The position numbers and the translations under genes are program-made. A DNA stretch of 56,875 bases from Virgibacillus sp. AGTR (lineage in GTDB: Bacteria; Bacillota; Bacilli; Bacillales; Amphibacillaceae): contig NZ_JAJERH010000022.1 of NCBI RefSeq assembly GCF_016919725.2, positions 1-56,875 on the forward strand. The letters run 5' to 3'. Below the pieces are notes generated by a model, which had not been told where the DNA came from, searched no databases, and was given only the letters and a program-made list of their open reading frames with translations. Position 1 is the stretch's first letter; each line of letters opens with the position of its first letter. Positions 8,583 to 18,064 of this stretch are shown here, one piece after another.

Positions 8583-11009
8583 ATGCTAGTTTCATTAAAT
8601 TGGCTAAAAAATTATGTAGACATCGGAACCATCAGTCCGGAGGCATTGGCAGAAAAAATTACAAAATCAGGCATCGAAGTTGATGGCATAGAGTATGTAG
8701 CAGATAAAACTGAAAATGTAGTCGTTGGATACGTGCAATCATGTGAGAAGCATCCAAATGCTGATAAATTGAACCTATGTCAGGTGGATGTTGGAGATGA
8801 AATATTACAAATTATTTGCGGAGCTCCAAATGTAGAACAAGGACAAAAGGTCGCTGTTGCCAAACCTGGTGCTGTGTTGCCTGGTAATTTTAAAATTAAA
8901 AAAGTGAAATTACGAGGAATTGAATCTAACGGTATGATTTGTTCCTTGCAAGAGCTTGGTATTGCTGAAAAGTATATTCCAAAAGATAGTGCAGACGGAA
9001 TTTATGTATTCCCTGAAGCAGTTACGGTTGGTGAATCAGTTGAACCGTTACTAAATTTAAACGATGCGATATTGGAGTTTGATTTGACACCTAATCGTAC
9101 GGATTGCTTATCAATGCTAGGTGTGGCTTATGAGGTTGCGGCGATCCTAAATCAATCAGTAGAGCTGCCCGCTCCACAACTACAAACTGCAACGGAAAAA
9201 GCCAAAGATTATATTACTGTAAATGTGGAGGCTAAACAGTGGAATCCATATTATGGTGTATTCGTTGTTAAAGATGTAAAGGTCAAGCCTTCTCCGCTAT
9301 GGATGAGTAATTATCTCATGGCTGCTGGAATACGCCCGATCAACAATGTTGTTGATATAACAAATTATGTACTATTGGAGTACGGTCAGCCATTACATGC
9401 GTATGACAATGATAAGCTACAGTCGGGTAATATTGTAGTTCGTCGTGCAAAAGATAATGAAACTATCGTTACATTAGACGGAGAAGAAAGAACCTTATCT
9501 GAGGAGCATGTAGTCATTACAAATGGAAAAGAACCAATCGCACTGGCAGGAGTCATGGGTGGGTTGGATACAGAAGTTACCGATGCAACGGAAAATGTAT
9601 TACTTGAAGTTGCGTATTTTGATAGTTCTGTAGTCCGAAATGCTGTAAAAGCTACAGGGCTTCGAAGTGAATCTAGTACACGTTTCGAAAAGGGAATTGA
9701 TCCTAATCGAGTCAGGGAAGCTGGTTTAAGAGCTTGTGAATTATTAGAGAAATATGCAGATGCGACTATTTTAACAGGTGTCGTTGAATTTGACGAGTTG
9801 GATCGTAATGAAAAGCAGGTAGACATGGATACGTTTGAAATAAATAAACGATTAGGAACGAACCTACAGGCAACAGAAATTGTTCAGATTCTACAACGTC
9901 TACAGTTTGATTTTGAACAGCAGGATAGTCAATTTAAGGTTTATGCACCTACTAGAAGAGGTGACATCTCCATATTTGAGGATATGTTAGAAGAAGTCGC
10001 TCGTATTTATGGCTATGATAATTTACCATATACATTACCAGCAGGTGCATCGCAAGCAGGTGCCTTATCGAATAGACAGCTGTTAATTCGAAATGTGAAG
10101 CATTTACTTGAGGGAATTGGTTTAATGGAAAGCCGCACATACACATTAACTAGTGAAGCAGCAGTGGATAAATGGATAAGTCCTGAAGTGAGAGAAAAAC
10201 AATATATCCCGATTGAATTAAAATTACCAATGAGTGAAGATCATAAATATTTGCGTTTAAGCTTGCTGCCAGAGCTACTACGAGTTATTTCCTATAATCA
10301 GGCAAGAAATCAGATGGATTTAGCCTATTATGAGATGGGCAGTACGTTTCTAACAAAAGAAAAAGAATTAACAGAACAGCCAGATGAGCGTTTACGTTTA
10401 TCGGGTGCGCTAACTGGAAAATGGGTAGACCATCCATGGCAACAAGAAGGTAAAGAAGTTGACTTTTATGTTGTGAAAGGAATTTTAGAACGGTTATTTG
10501 ATTATTTACGAATTACTGTTTCATATGAGCAAATAAAGCTACCAGAAATGCACCCTGGAAGAACTGCTGTATTAAAAACAAAAGATAAGATAATTGGCTT
10601 CATTGGTCAAGTGCATCCAAGCTTGCAAAGAGAATGGGATATAAAGGATACTTATGTATTCGATATTAATATGGAGGAAGTATTTGCTTCTTATAACCAT
10701 GTTCATTCCTATGATCCGATTCCTAAATATCCTTCAATAGCTAGAGATATTGCGTTTGTATTAGACGAGCATGTTTTAGCGGGGGATGTCAAGCAGACAA
10801 TTGAAGAAATTGGAGCGCCTCTTGTGAAGCGTGTAGATGTTTTTGATGTGTATCAAGGTGAGCATATGGAAGAAGGGAAGAAATCAGTTGCATTCAGCTT
10901 GCTATATCAACATTCTGAAAAAACATTGACAGATGAGGAAATTCAAGTTTCTTATGATAAAATTATTGAAGCAGTGAAGCAAAGCTTTAATGCGTATATT
11001 CGCTCATAA
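8583..11009 (+). CDS. pheT: Phenylalanyl-tRNA synthetase beta subunit
   Basis: The 808-residue beta subunit has the expected order of domains: an N-terminal EMAP/OB tRNA-binding domain (about 40-150, VGYVQSCEKHPNADKLNLCQ), B3/B4 editing domain, B5 domain, catalytic-like core and the C-terminal FDX anticodon-binding domain (YPSIARDIAFVLDE to the end). The start ATG has GGGAGG upstream. Length equals that of the family (about 804 in B. subtilis). A bidirectional terminator follows. Confidence 0.96.
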   Translation: MLVSLNWLKNYVDIGTISPEALAEKITKSGIEVDGIEYVADKTENVVVGYVQSCEKHPNADKLNLCQVDVGDEILQIICGAPNVEQGQKVAVAKPGAVLPGNFKIKKVKLRGIESNGMICSLQELGIAEKYIPKDSADGIYVFPEAVTVGESVEPLLNLNDAILEFDLTPNRTDCLSMLGVAYEVAAILNQSVELPAPQLQTATEKAKDYITVNVEAKQWNPYYGVFVVKDVKVKPSPLWMSNYLMAAGIRPINNVVDITNYVLLEYGQPLHAYDNDKLQSGNIVVRRAKDNETIVTLDGEERTLSEEHVVITNGKEPIALAGVMGGLDTEVTDATENVLLEVAYFDSSVVRNAVKATGLRSESSTRFEKGIDPNRVREAGLRACELLEKYADATILTGVVEFDELDRNEKQVDMDTFEINKRLGTNLQATEIVQILQRLQFDFEQQDSQFKVYAPTRRGDISIFEDMLEEVARIYGYDNLPYTLPAGASQAGALSNRQLLIRNVKHLLEGIGLMESRTYTLTSEAAVDKWISPEVREKQYIPIELKLPMSEDHKYLRLSLLPELLRVISYNQARNQMDLAYYEMGSTFLTKEKELTEQPDERLRLSGALTGKWVDHPWQQEGKEVDFYVVKGILERLFDYLRITVSYEQIKLPEMHPGRTAVLKTKDKIIGFIGQVHPSLQREWDIKDTYVFDINMEEVFASYNHVHSYDPIPKYPSIARDIAFVLDEHVLAGDVKQTIEEIGAPLVKRVDVFDVYQGEHMEEGKKSVAFSLLYQHSEKTLTDEEIQVSYDKIIEAVKQSFNAYIRS

Positions 11010-11130
11010 TAAAAAAATAGGATGGCATATAACGTAAACGCCTATCTTTACAGATGAGAAATAACAGGAAAGAAATAGTATCGGAGGAGGAATACGTAGC
11101 TACAGCACCGTAACAATCGTTTAAAACTAA

Positions 11131-11168
11131 CGAAAGCCGAACGGATTGGAATGACCGTTTGGCTTTCG
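11131..11168. terminator. Bidirectional terminator between pheT and rnhC
   Basis: CGAAAGCCGAACGG pairs with CCGTTTGGCTTTCG across a 10-base loop. It lies between the convergent pheT and rnhC genes and can serve both. The 120 bases between pheT and it hold no convincing gene. Confidence 0.75.
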
Positions 11169-11207
11169 CTTTAACAACATACGTTTAATCAAACCCCGTT
11201 TTTATAC

Positions 11208-12143
11208 TTATAGATAGTTTCTAGCCTTCTTTGTATTAGCGAAATGTGTTTTCGCTAATTTATGTAGGATAGATTCACCGTTAGCATTTATTATTTTAGC
11301 TATTGTTTGATCAACTTTTTTAGAAGCTCCTTTTGGCAATTCAATGCCAACCTGTTCAGAGAGTGAATCCATCTCCTTTAAGAAGCTTGCTCTAGCAATG
11401 ATGGAGCCAGCTGCTACAGGTGTTGAATAACTTTCAGCTTTCGTTAAAAAGTACGTGTTCGAAATTAACGATAAATTTTCTGAACGGATATGCCTTTGAT
11501 ATATCGCCGGTTCACAAAATTGATCAATGACAATTCCCTCTAGTGATACATTCCCAATTTTTTTTACTAAATTACCGATAACATGTTGATGAAGCATGGC
11601 TTTCATTTTTCCTTGTGACCAGCCCTTTTTTTGTAATTGATTATATTTTTCATTATGTAGTATTAATAACGAGTATGGAATTTGTAATTTCATAATTGTG
11701 GATGCTAATTGGCGAATTTTGGCATCGGTTAAAGTCTTGGAGTCTGTAACGCCAATATCTTGTAATTGTTGAATTTGCTGTTTATTTAAATAAACACCGG
11801 CAACTGTTATTGGACCAAAATAATCGCCAGTACCTGCTTCGTCAGTTCCGATATGATTCTTGGCAAATAGGGTTGGATCAGGTGCAAAGCCATGTGCTGA
11901 TGGTTGTCTTTTATGATTTACGCTTTTATAGGATGTTACTGCTTCTGTAACCCATTTTTGCGATGCTTTATCTGGAGCAGCTCCTTGGAACATAACTTTT
12001 CCGGATTTATAGGCTGTAATAACTGCCTCAGGAGTCTTTGCTCTAAACACTGCTCCCTGCGGTGGAGTGGTTAAGAACTTGGCGTAATGTTTTTTCATCT
12101 GGTTAATAGTGTCCTGTGATAGCTTGTAAACCGTCTGAGGCAT
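11208..12143 (-). CDS. rnhC: Ribonuclease HIII
   Basis: RNase HIII cleaves the RNA strand of RNA-DNA hybrids. The 311-residue protein has the N-terminal TBP-like substrate-binding domain of RNase HIII and the catalytic signature GTDEAGTGDYFGPI with the DEAG acidic pair. Later acidic positions appear in DSKTLTDAKI and IVIDQFCEP. The gene is convergent with pheT and divergent from zapA, as in B. subtilis. GGAGA lies upstream of ATG 12143. Confidence 0.93.
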   Translation of the reverse strand: MPQTVYKLSQDTINQMKKHYAKFLTTPPQGAVFRAKTPEAVITAYKSGKVMFQGAAPDKASQKWVTEAVTSYKSVNHKRQPSAHGFAPDPTLFAKNHIGTDEAGTGDYFGPITVAGVYLNKQQIQQLQDIGVTDSKTLTDAKIRQLASTIMKLQIPYSLLILHNEKYNQLQKKGWSQGKMKAMLHQHVIGNLVKKIGNVSLEGIVIDQFCEPAIYQRHIRSENLSLISNTYFLTKAESYSTPVAAGSIIARASFLKEMDSLSEQVGIELPKGASKKVDQTIAKIINANGESILHKLAKTHFANTKKARNYL

Positions 12144-12323
12144 ATAAATCTCTCCAATCTTTTATCTATATAGACTATAGCAAATAAATGTCTGTGAAGA
12201 AATAGCTAGCTTTACATATATTCTTTCATACTACGCCTCATTCGTAGTCGATAGTTTCCTAAACTGCATACTTCATGTTAAGATAAGATGAACAATTTTT
12301 CTTAGTCGGGGGAGGGTAAAAAC

Positions 12324-12587
12324 GTGGCCCAAGATGAAAAAACACGTACAACAGTGGAGATACATAATAAAACATATACTATAATTGGTAATGAACCAAA
12401 GAATCACGTCCAATTAGTAGCGAGCTTAGTCGATCAGAAAATGAAGGAAATCCAAGAATCAAATAGACAACTCGATACGACAAGGTTAGCTGTGCTAACA
12501 GCAGTAAATACGATGAATGATTATTTAAAATTAAAAGCAGATTATGCTTCCCTTATAGGTTCAATAAAAAAGAAAGAGGATAAATAA
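12324..12587 (+). CDS. zapA: Cell division protein ZapA
   Basis: ZapA is a small activator that cross-links FtsZ protofilaments at midcell. The 87-residue protein has the typical N-terminal beta strand segment (TTVEIHNKTYTIIG) and a C-terminal coiled coil. The start is GTG 12324, preceded by GGGGGAGG at proper distance. It is followed after 3 bases by the cvpA-family gene, so the two form an operon as in B. subtilis. Confidence 0.88.
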   Translation: MAQDEKTRTTVEIHNKTYTIIGNEPKNHVQLVASLVDQKMKEIQESNRQLDTTRLAVLTAVNTMNDYLKLKADYASLIGSIKKKEDK

Positions 12588-12590
12588 CTA

Positions 12591-13145
12591 ATGATTGATT
12601 TATTACTATTACTATTATTAATTTTCGGCCTTCTAATCGGGCTGAAAAGGGGATTTATATTACAACTTTTTCATTTAATTAGTTTTATAGCGGCATTTGT
12701 TATAGCCGCATTCTATTATGATGAATTGGGGCCAAAGTTATCACTTTGGATTCCTTATCCTGACCTTGGAGAAGGAGGAGAATGGGCAGCCTTTCTTCAA
12801 GCTCTTCCATTAGAAAAAGGATTTTATAATGCAATAGCATTTGTAATTATCTTTATTGCTGTTAAGATTATCCTGCAAATTATTGCATCAATGTTAGATT
12901 TTGTTGCTTCATTGCCAATCTTACATTCCGTAAATAAACTTTTGGGTGGAATTCTTGGGTTTGTTGAAATCTATTTATTACTTTTTATTTTAATTTATAT
13001 CGCGGCTTTAGTGCCTGTTGTCCAAGTTCAGACTTGGATTAATGACTCATCTATAGCATTATTTATGATTGAACATACACCGTATTTTTCAGAGAAGGTA
13101 AAAGAATTATGGTTTACGCAAATGGCTGAAATGCTTCAAAAATGA
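12591..13145 (+). CDS. CvpA family membrane protein (YshB)
   Basis: This 184-residue protein has four hydrophobic segments, beginning MIDLLLLLLLIFGLLIGLKRGFILQ, the N-terminal signature of the CvpA/colicin V production family. In B. subtilis the ortholog YshB lies at the same place, after zapA. Its function in Firmicutes is not established. It is translationally close-coupled to zapA. Confidence 0.82.
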   Translation: MIDLLLLLLLIFGLLIGLKRGFILQLFHLISFIAAFVIAAFYYDELGPKLSLWIPYPDLGEGGEWAAFLQALPLEKGFYNAIAFVIIFIAVKIILQIIASMLDFVASLPILHSVNKLLGGILGFVEIYLLLFILIYIAALVPVVQVQTWINDSSIALFMIEHTPYFSEKVKELWFTQMAEMLQK

Positions 13146-13153
13146 TCGATAGT

Positions 13154-13232
13154 AGAAAAGACTGGTTCATTTCAACAGGTATATATTGTATGTAATTTAC
13201 AATAATGTTGTAGAGGATCAGTCTTTTTAAGA
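13154..13232 (+). terminator. Long-loop terminator after zapA-cvpA
   Basis: AAAAGACTG near 13155 pairs with CAGTCTTTTT near 13221, with a second inner pairing of TTCAACA and TGTTGTA. The T run supports a terminator before polX. Confidence 0.5.
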
Positions 13233-13257
13233 TAAGAAATGAAATAGGTGATATAGC

Positions 13258-14976
13258 ATGACAATAAATAAAAAAGATGTAATTAAATTAATGGAAAAAA
13301 TCGCTACTTATATGGAGCTGAAAGGCGAAAACCCATTTAAAATAAGTGCATATCGTAAGGCTGCGCAAGCTTTGGAAAGAGATGATCGTTCGTTAGCAGC
13401 TATCGATGATTTCACAAAAATTAAAGGAATTGGTAAAGGTACAGGTTCTGTTATAGAGGAATATATAAAAAGTGGCCATTCGGCTACATTACAGGATCTC
13501 GAAGAAGAGATACCGGCAGGATTAATTCCTTTACTGCAATTACCAGGGCTTGGTGGTAAAAAGCTAGCTAAGCTGTATCAGGAATTAGCTGTTACAGATG
13601 CTAATTCTTTAAAGCAGACAGTTGAAAGTGGTCAAGTTGAACAGTTAGCGGGATTTGGTAAGAAATCTGCGGAAAAAATACTAATTGCTCTTGAGGAGTC
13701 TGGAAAACGCCCAGAACGCTTACCTATTGCATTTATGTTACCAATTGCGGAAAAGATCGAAGCTTATCTAGCTCGAATAGCTGACATAGATAGATATTCT
13801 AGAGCCGGGAGCCTACGAAGAATGAGAACGACGGTTAAAGATCTAGATTTTATTGTGGCAACCGATGCGCAGGAAAAGGTGAGAGATGCTTTATTGGAAA
13901 TGGATACCATTAAAGATACTATCGCTAAAGGAGATACAAAAGTATCTGTCGTTTTAGAAGATGTGTATGATGTCAATGTTGACTTTCGCATCGTAAAAAA
14001 GGAAGAATTTGCATCTACCTTACATCATTTTACTGGCTCTAAAGATCATAATGTAGCGATGCGTCAGCTTGCGAAATCCCGTGGAGAAAAGATTAATGAA
14101 TATGGTATTGAAATAGAAGATACCGGTAAGACGTTAACTTTTAATACAGAAGAGGAATTTTTTAATCACTTTGGTTTAACCTATATCCCACCAGAAATCA
14201 GAGAAAATACTGGTGAAACAGAAGCATTTACAAGCGAATATCCATTGGTTACATTAGATGATATCAATGGTGATCTTCATATGCATACAACTTGGAGTGA
14301 TGGAGCGCAATCATTGGATGAAATGGTTAATCAAGCAAGGAAAAAAGGATATTCCTTTATAGCTATAACGGATCATTCCAAATATCTGAAGGTTGCAAAT
14401 GGTTTAGACGAGCATCGCTTAAGAGAACAGCGAGAGGAAATAGCTAAGCTGAATGAAAAATATGATGATATACATATCTTTTCTGGAGTAGAAATGGATA
14501 TCTTACCTGATGGTCATCTTGATTTTACAAATGATTTTTTACATGAAATGGATTATGTCATAGGCGCTATTCATTCGAGCTTCAATCAAACGGAAGAAAA
14601 AATAATGTACCGACTTGAAAAAGCTCTCGAAAATCCATATGTATCACTAATTGCTCATCCGACAGGAAGACTCATCGGCAAACGTAAGGGATACAATGTG
14701 AATGTAGAAAGACTGATTCGTAAAGCAAAAGAAACGAATACAGCATTAGAGATTAATGCAAATCCTAACCGTCTAGATCTTTCGGATGAATGGGCACGCA
14801 AAGCGCAGGAGGAAGGCGTAACGTTGGCGATCAATACCGATGCACATAACTATCAAATGCTAGAGCATATGAAGTATGGTGTCGGGGTTGCTAGAAAAGG
14901 CTGGATCCAAAAAGAAACAGTAATGAATACATGGTCCAAGGAAGATCTTATAGCGTTTTTTAATCGCAATAAATAG
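13258..14976 (+). CDS. polX: DNA polymerase X family protein (PolX) with PHP domain
   Basis: PolX is a family X polymerase used in base excision repair. The 572-residue protein, equal to the family length, has an N-terminal helix-hairpin-helix region (KIKGIGKGTGSVIEEYIKSG), a nucleotidyltransferase core (residues ~170-315, RRMRTTVKDLDFIVA) and a C-terminal PHP phosphoesterase domain with metal ligands in DLHMHTTWSDG, ITDHSKY, GVEMDI, AIHSS, HPTGR and NTDAH. The PHP domain gives 3'-5' exonuclease activity in characterised homologs. It precedes mutS2. Confidence 0.93.
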   Translation: MTINKKDVIKLMEKIATYMELKGENPFKISAYRKAAQALERDDRSLAAIDDFTKIKGIGKGTGSVIEEYIKSGHSATLQDLEEEIPAGLIPLLQLPGLGGKKLAKLYQELAVTDANSLKQTVESGQVEQLAGFGKKSAEKILIALEESGKRPERLPIAFMLPIAEKIEAYLARIADIDRYSRAGSLRRMRTTVKDLDFIVATDAQEKVRDALLEMDTIKDTIAKGDTKVSVVLEDVYDVNVDFRIVKKEEFASTLHHFTGSKDHNVAMRQLAKSRGEKINEYGIEIEDTGKTLTFNTEEEFFNHFGLTYIPPEIRENTGETEAFTSEYPLVTLDDINGDLHMHTTWSDGAQSLDEMVNQARKKGYSFIAITDHSKYLKVANGLDEHRLREQREEIAKLNEKYDDIHIFSGVEMDILPDGHLDFTNDFLHEMDYVIGAIHSSFNQTEEKIMYRLEKALENPYVSLIAHPTGRLIGKRKGYNVNVERLIRKAKETNTALEINANPNRLDLSDEWARKAQEEGVTLAINTDAHNYQMLEHMKYGVGVARKGWIQKETVMNTWSKEDLIAFFNRNK

Positions 14977-15018
14977 AATTTAACCTATGGAGTAGAGTAT
15001 TTTAAAGGAGAAATAGAG

Positions 15019-17358
15019 ATGAATGAACGCATTTTCCGTACACTTGAATTTCAAAAGATTATTGAACGTTTAACAAGTAAAGCGGAAACAACAGTGGGGA
15101 AAGATTTGTCCCAAAAACTTGAACCATCAACCAATATGGACGAAGTGCTGCAATTACAGAATGAAACCGATGAGGCGATGCATATACAACGCCTAGATAA
15201 AACGATTCCTTTAGGAGGGATCTTTGACATACGCGCTAGTTTAAAACGAAGCGTAATAGGAGGCGTCCTCTCTACCAACGAATGTATGGATGTAGCTAGT
15301 ACAATTTACGGTGGTAGACGTGTCAAAGATTTTATAAGTAAGCTAGAGGAAGCATTCCCTATCCTAAAGGAGCTTGTGGAACATATCAGTCCATTAAGAG
15401 ATCTGGAACGACATATTAAAAGCTGCATCGACGACCATGGACACGTAATGGATAGTGCCTCCCAAAAACTTCGAGGGATTCGCTCATCTATTCGTACGAA
15501 TGAAAGTAGAGTTAGAGAGAAATTAGATAGCTATACAAAAACGAAGAGTAGTATGTTATCAGATGCAATTATTACCATTCGTAACGATCGCTATGTACTT
15601 CCTGTAAAACAAGAATATCGAGGTGCAATTGGTGGAATTGTTCATGATCAATCTGCTTCAGGGCAAACGTTGTTTATGGAACCTAAAGCAGTAGTTGACT
15701 TAAACAATCAGTTGCAGGAAGCAATAATGAACGAAAAACAAGAAATCGATCGTATTTTAAGAGAATTAAGTGCGCATATTGCTAATGAAGAGGCATTTTT
15801 ACAAGAAAATGTTCGTGTGCTTGGGAAAATTGATTTTATGTTTGCTCGAGCGAAACTAGGTCAATCCATGAAAGCTGCGAAGCCAAACATGAATAATAAC
15901 GGCATTATTAAGATGCAACAAGCACGACATCCATTAATTGATATCAACGAAGTTGTTGCAAATGATATAGAAATTGGCGAATCTTATACTTCTATAGTTA
16001 TTACTGGACCGAATACTGGTGGGAAGACAGTCACACTAAAAATGATTGGTCTATGCACGCTAATGGCTCAATCAGGATTACAGATTCCGGCTTTAGATGG
16101 GTGTGAACTTGCGGTTTTTAAGCATGTATTTGCAGATATTGGTGATGAACAATCTATCGAACAGAATTTAAGTACATTTTCTTCACACATGACAAATATA
16201 GTCGATATTTTACAGCACGTTGATGATCAGACACTCGTATTATTTGATGAGCTAGGTGCTGGTACTGACCCTCAAGAAGGAGCAGCGCTTGCTATGGCTA
16301 TTCTAGATGAGGTTATAGCGAGGAATGCTCGTGTCATTGCTACGACACATTATCCCGAATTAAAGGCCTATGGTTATAACCGAGAACACGTCGTTAACGC
16401 TTCTGTGGAGTTTGATGTTCAAACACTACAGCCGACCTATCGTCTATTATTAGGCGTTCCTGGTAGGAGTAATGCATTTGAAATATCTAGAAGAATTGGA
16501 CTTAGTAATCATGTTATCGAGCAGGCCCAAGGGCATGTTGGTGTAGATTCCAAAAGTGTAGAAAATATGATCGCTTCATTGGAAAAATCCCAAATAAATA
16601 CGGAGAAAGATTATGCAAAAGCGCATGAACTATTACAAGAAGCGACAGATTTGCATCATGATTTACAAAGAGCATGGGCGGAATTTGAAGAGAAGCGAGA
16701 AGGTCTATACGAGAGAGCAGAGGAAAAAGCTGATAAAGCTATTAAGCAGGCGCGGGAAGAAGCTGAAATGATTGTAAGTGAGATCAGAAATATGCGGACT
16801 GAAGCAGAATGGAAAGAACATGAATGGATTGAAGCAAGAAAAATGTTAGATTCTGCCAAGCCCAACCTGACTACAAAAGAAAAGCAACAACCAAAAGAGA
16901 AAAAAGGGAAAAAAGAACTTCGTTCCGGTGATGAAATAAAATTGTTAACGATCAACCAAAAAGGGACGGTACTTGAAAAAGTAAATGATAAGGAGTATCT
17001 AGTTCAAGTTGGTATAATGAAAGTGAAGGTTGATCGTAATGATTTGCAATTTATTGGAAAGCAGAATCAAACCATTGAAAAACCGCTAACTACCATAAAG
17101 GGTTCGAATTACCATGTGAAAACGGAATTAGACCTGCGAGGAGAAAGGTTTGAGGATGCATTGTTAAGGCTTGAGAAATATATTGATGACGCACTACTCG
17201 CTGGATATCCAAAGGTCTCGATTATTCATGGAAAAGGTACTGGAGCGCTACGAAAAGGTGTATTGGAATTTGTTAAAAAACATCCAAGAATATCGGATGC
17301 TAGACCTGGCGAAGCTGGGGAAGGCGGTAGCGGTGTTACGATTATTAATCTTAAGTAA
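15019..17358 (+). CDS. mutS2: Endonuclease MutS2
   Basis: MutS2 is a MutS-like ATPase lacking the mismatch-recognition domain. It acts on recombination intermediates and, in B. subtilis, in rescue of collided ribosomes. The 779-residue protein shows Walker A (GPNTGGKT), Walker B ([20 protein letters not shown]), a long coiled coil (about 510-620), a KOW-like segment and a C-terminal Smr nuclease domain ([23 protein letters not shown]). AAAGGAG lies before the ATG. Confidence 0.95.
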   Translation: MNERIFRTLEFQKIIERLTSKAETTVGKDLSQKLEPSTNMDEVLQLQNETDEAMHIQRLDKTIPLGGIFDIRASLKRSVIGGVLSTNECMDVASTIYGGRRVKDFISKLEEAFPILKELVEHISPLRDLERHIKSCIDDHGHVMDSASQKLRGIRSSIRTNESRVREKLDSYTKTKSSMLSDAIITIRNDRYVLPVKQEYRGAIGGIVHDQSASGQTLFMEPKAVVDLNNQLQEAIMNEKQEIDRILRELSAHIANEEAFLQENVRVLGKIDFMFARAKLGQSMKAAKPNMNNNGIIKMQQARHPLIDINEVVANDIEIGESYTSIVITGPNTGGKTVTLKMIGLCTLMAQSGLQIPALDGCELAVFKHVFADIGDEQSIEQNLSTFSSHMTNIVDILQHVDDQTLVLFDELGAGTDPQEGAALAMAILDEVIARNARVIATTHYPELKAYGYNREHVVNASVEFDVQTLQPTYRLLLGVPGRSNAFEISRRIGLSNHVIEQAQGHVGVDSKSVENMIASLEKSQINTEKDYAKAHELLQEATDLHHDLQRAWAEFEEKREGLYERAEEKADKAIKQAREEAEMIVSEIRNMRTEAEWKEHEWIEARKMLDSAKPNLTTKEKQQPKEKKGKKELRSGDEIKLLTINQKGTVLEKVNDKEYLVQVGIMKVKVDRNDLQFIGKQNQTIEKPLTTIKGSNYHVKTELDLRGERFEDALLRLEKYIDDALLAGYPKVSIIHGKGTGALRKGVLEFVKKHPRISDARPGEAGEGGSGVTIINLK

Positions 17359-17379
17359 TCCTGTAAATAAGGAGAAGGG

Positions 17380-17796
17380 ATGTTCAAGGTGTCAGGTTTC
17401 TGGGAAAATATAGTGGTAGAGACAGCGGCTCGATATAGTGTTGTTATACTTTGTACGTTGGTATTTTTGGCTATCTTTGAAATAGTAACGTCATATAAGA
17501 ATTGGGAAGAAATAAAAAAAGGTAATTTTGCAGTAGCGATGGCAACTGGAGGGAAGATCTTTGGAATAGCAACGATCTTCCGTTACTCTATTCAACATAA
17601 TGATACCTTGTTAATAAGTATTGGCTGGGGAATGCTAGGATTCTTTCTTCTTTTAGTTGGTTATTTTATATTTGAATTTTTAACACCAATGCTTAAGGTT
17701 GATGAAGAGATCGGTAACGGAAATAAGGCAGTTGGGTTTATATCGATGATGATTTCAATTGGATTGGCATATGTAATTGGTGCCAGCATAGGATAA
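17380..17796 (+). CDS. DUF350 family membrane protein (YshE-like)
   Basis: This 138-residue protein has four transmembrane helices, the usual DUF350 arrangement of paired helices, with the conserved NFAVAMATGGKIFGIA and NKAVGFISMM segments. It begins 21 bases after mutS2. ATG 17380 has GGAG 5 bases upstream; GTG 17389 is an alternative start. The function of DUF350 is unknown, though related proteins occur in membrane stress loci. Confidence 0.78.
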   Translation: MFKVSGFWENIVVETAARYSVVILCTLVFLAIFEIVTSYKNWEEIKKGNFAVAMATGGKIFGIATIFRYSIQHNDTLLISIGWGMLGFFLLLVGYFIFEFLTPMLKVDEEIGNGNKAVGFISMMISIGLAYVIGASIG

Positions 17797-17808
17797 GGGG
17801 AGAATTGC

Positions 17809-17889
17809 ATGATTTTGGATAGACTGGCTAAGATTTTAATTGCAGTCGCAATTGGTTTTATTATTGTAGGTATTATATGGTTAATATAA
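17809..17889 (+). CDS. Tiny single-pass membrane peptide
   Basis: A 26-residue frame encodes MILDRLAKILIAVAIGFIIV followed by GIIWLI. It has a good ribosome binding site (AAGGGGAG, 8 bases before the ATG) and starts 12 bases after the DUF350 gene, so it is probably the last cistron of that transcript. Its hydrophobic helix suggests a small membrane partner. It has no recognisable family. Confidence 0.55.
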   Translation: MILDRLAKILIAVAIGFIIVGIIWLI

Positions 17890-17956
17890 TTAATATAGCT
17901 ATTAAGTTTACAGCTGATGGATGCTAGCCGAATCCGTATTGCTAAAGATTTACTTT

Positions 17957-17983
17957 ACTTGGCAGAGATGCCAAGTTTTTTTG
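17957..17983 (+). terminator. Terminator after the mutS2-DUF350 unit
   Basis: ACTTGGC and GCCAAGT form a perfect 7-bp stem followed by a run of T. Confidence 0.75.
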
Positions 17984-18064
17984 AAAAAAATTTATATAAA
18001 AATTTAAAAATTAGAAATTAATCGGTATAATAGGTATAAAATAAGGTAAAAGGAGGAGAAGAGC

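Noticed and set aside
9386-9826. Minus-strand frame within pheT
   Set aside because: Shadow of a strongly conserved gene.
11054-11113. 19-codon frame between pheT and the terminator
   Set aside because: No ribosome binding site in front of it; probably chance.
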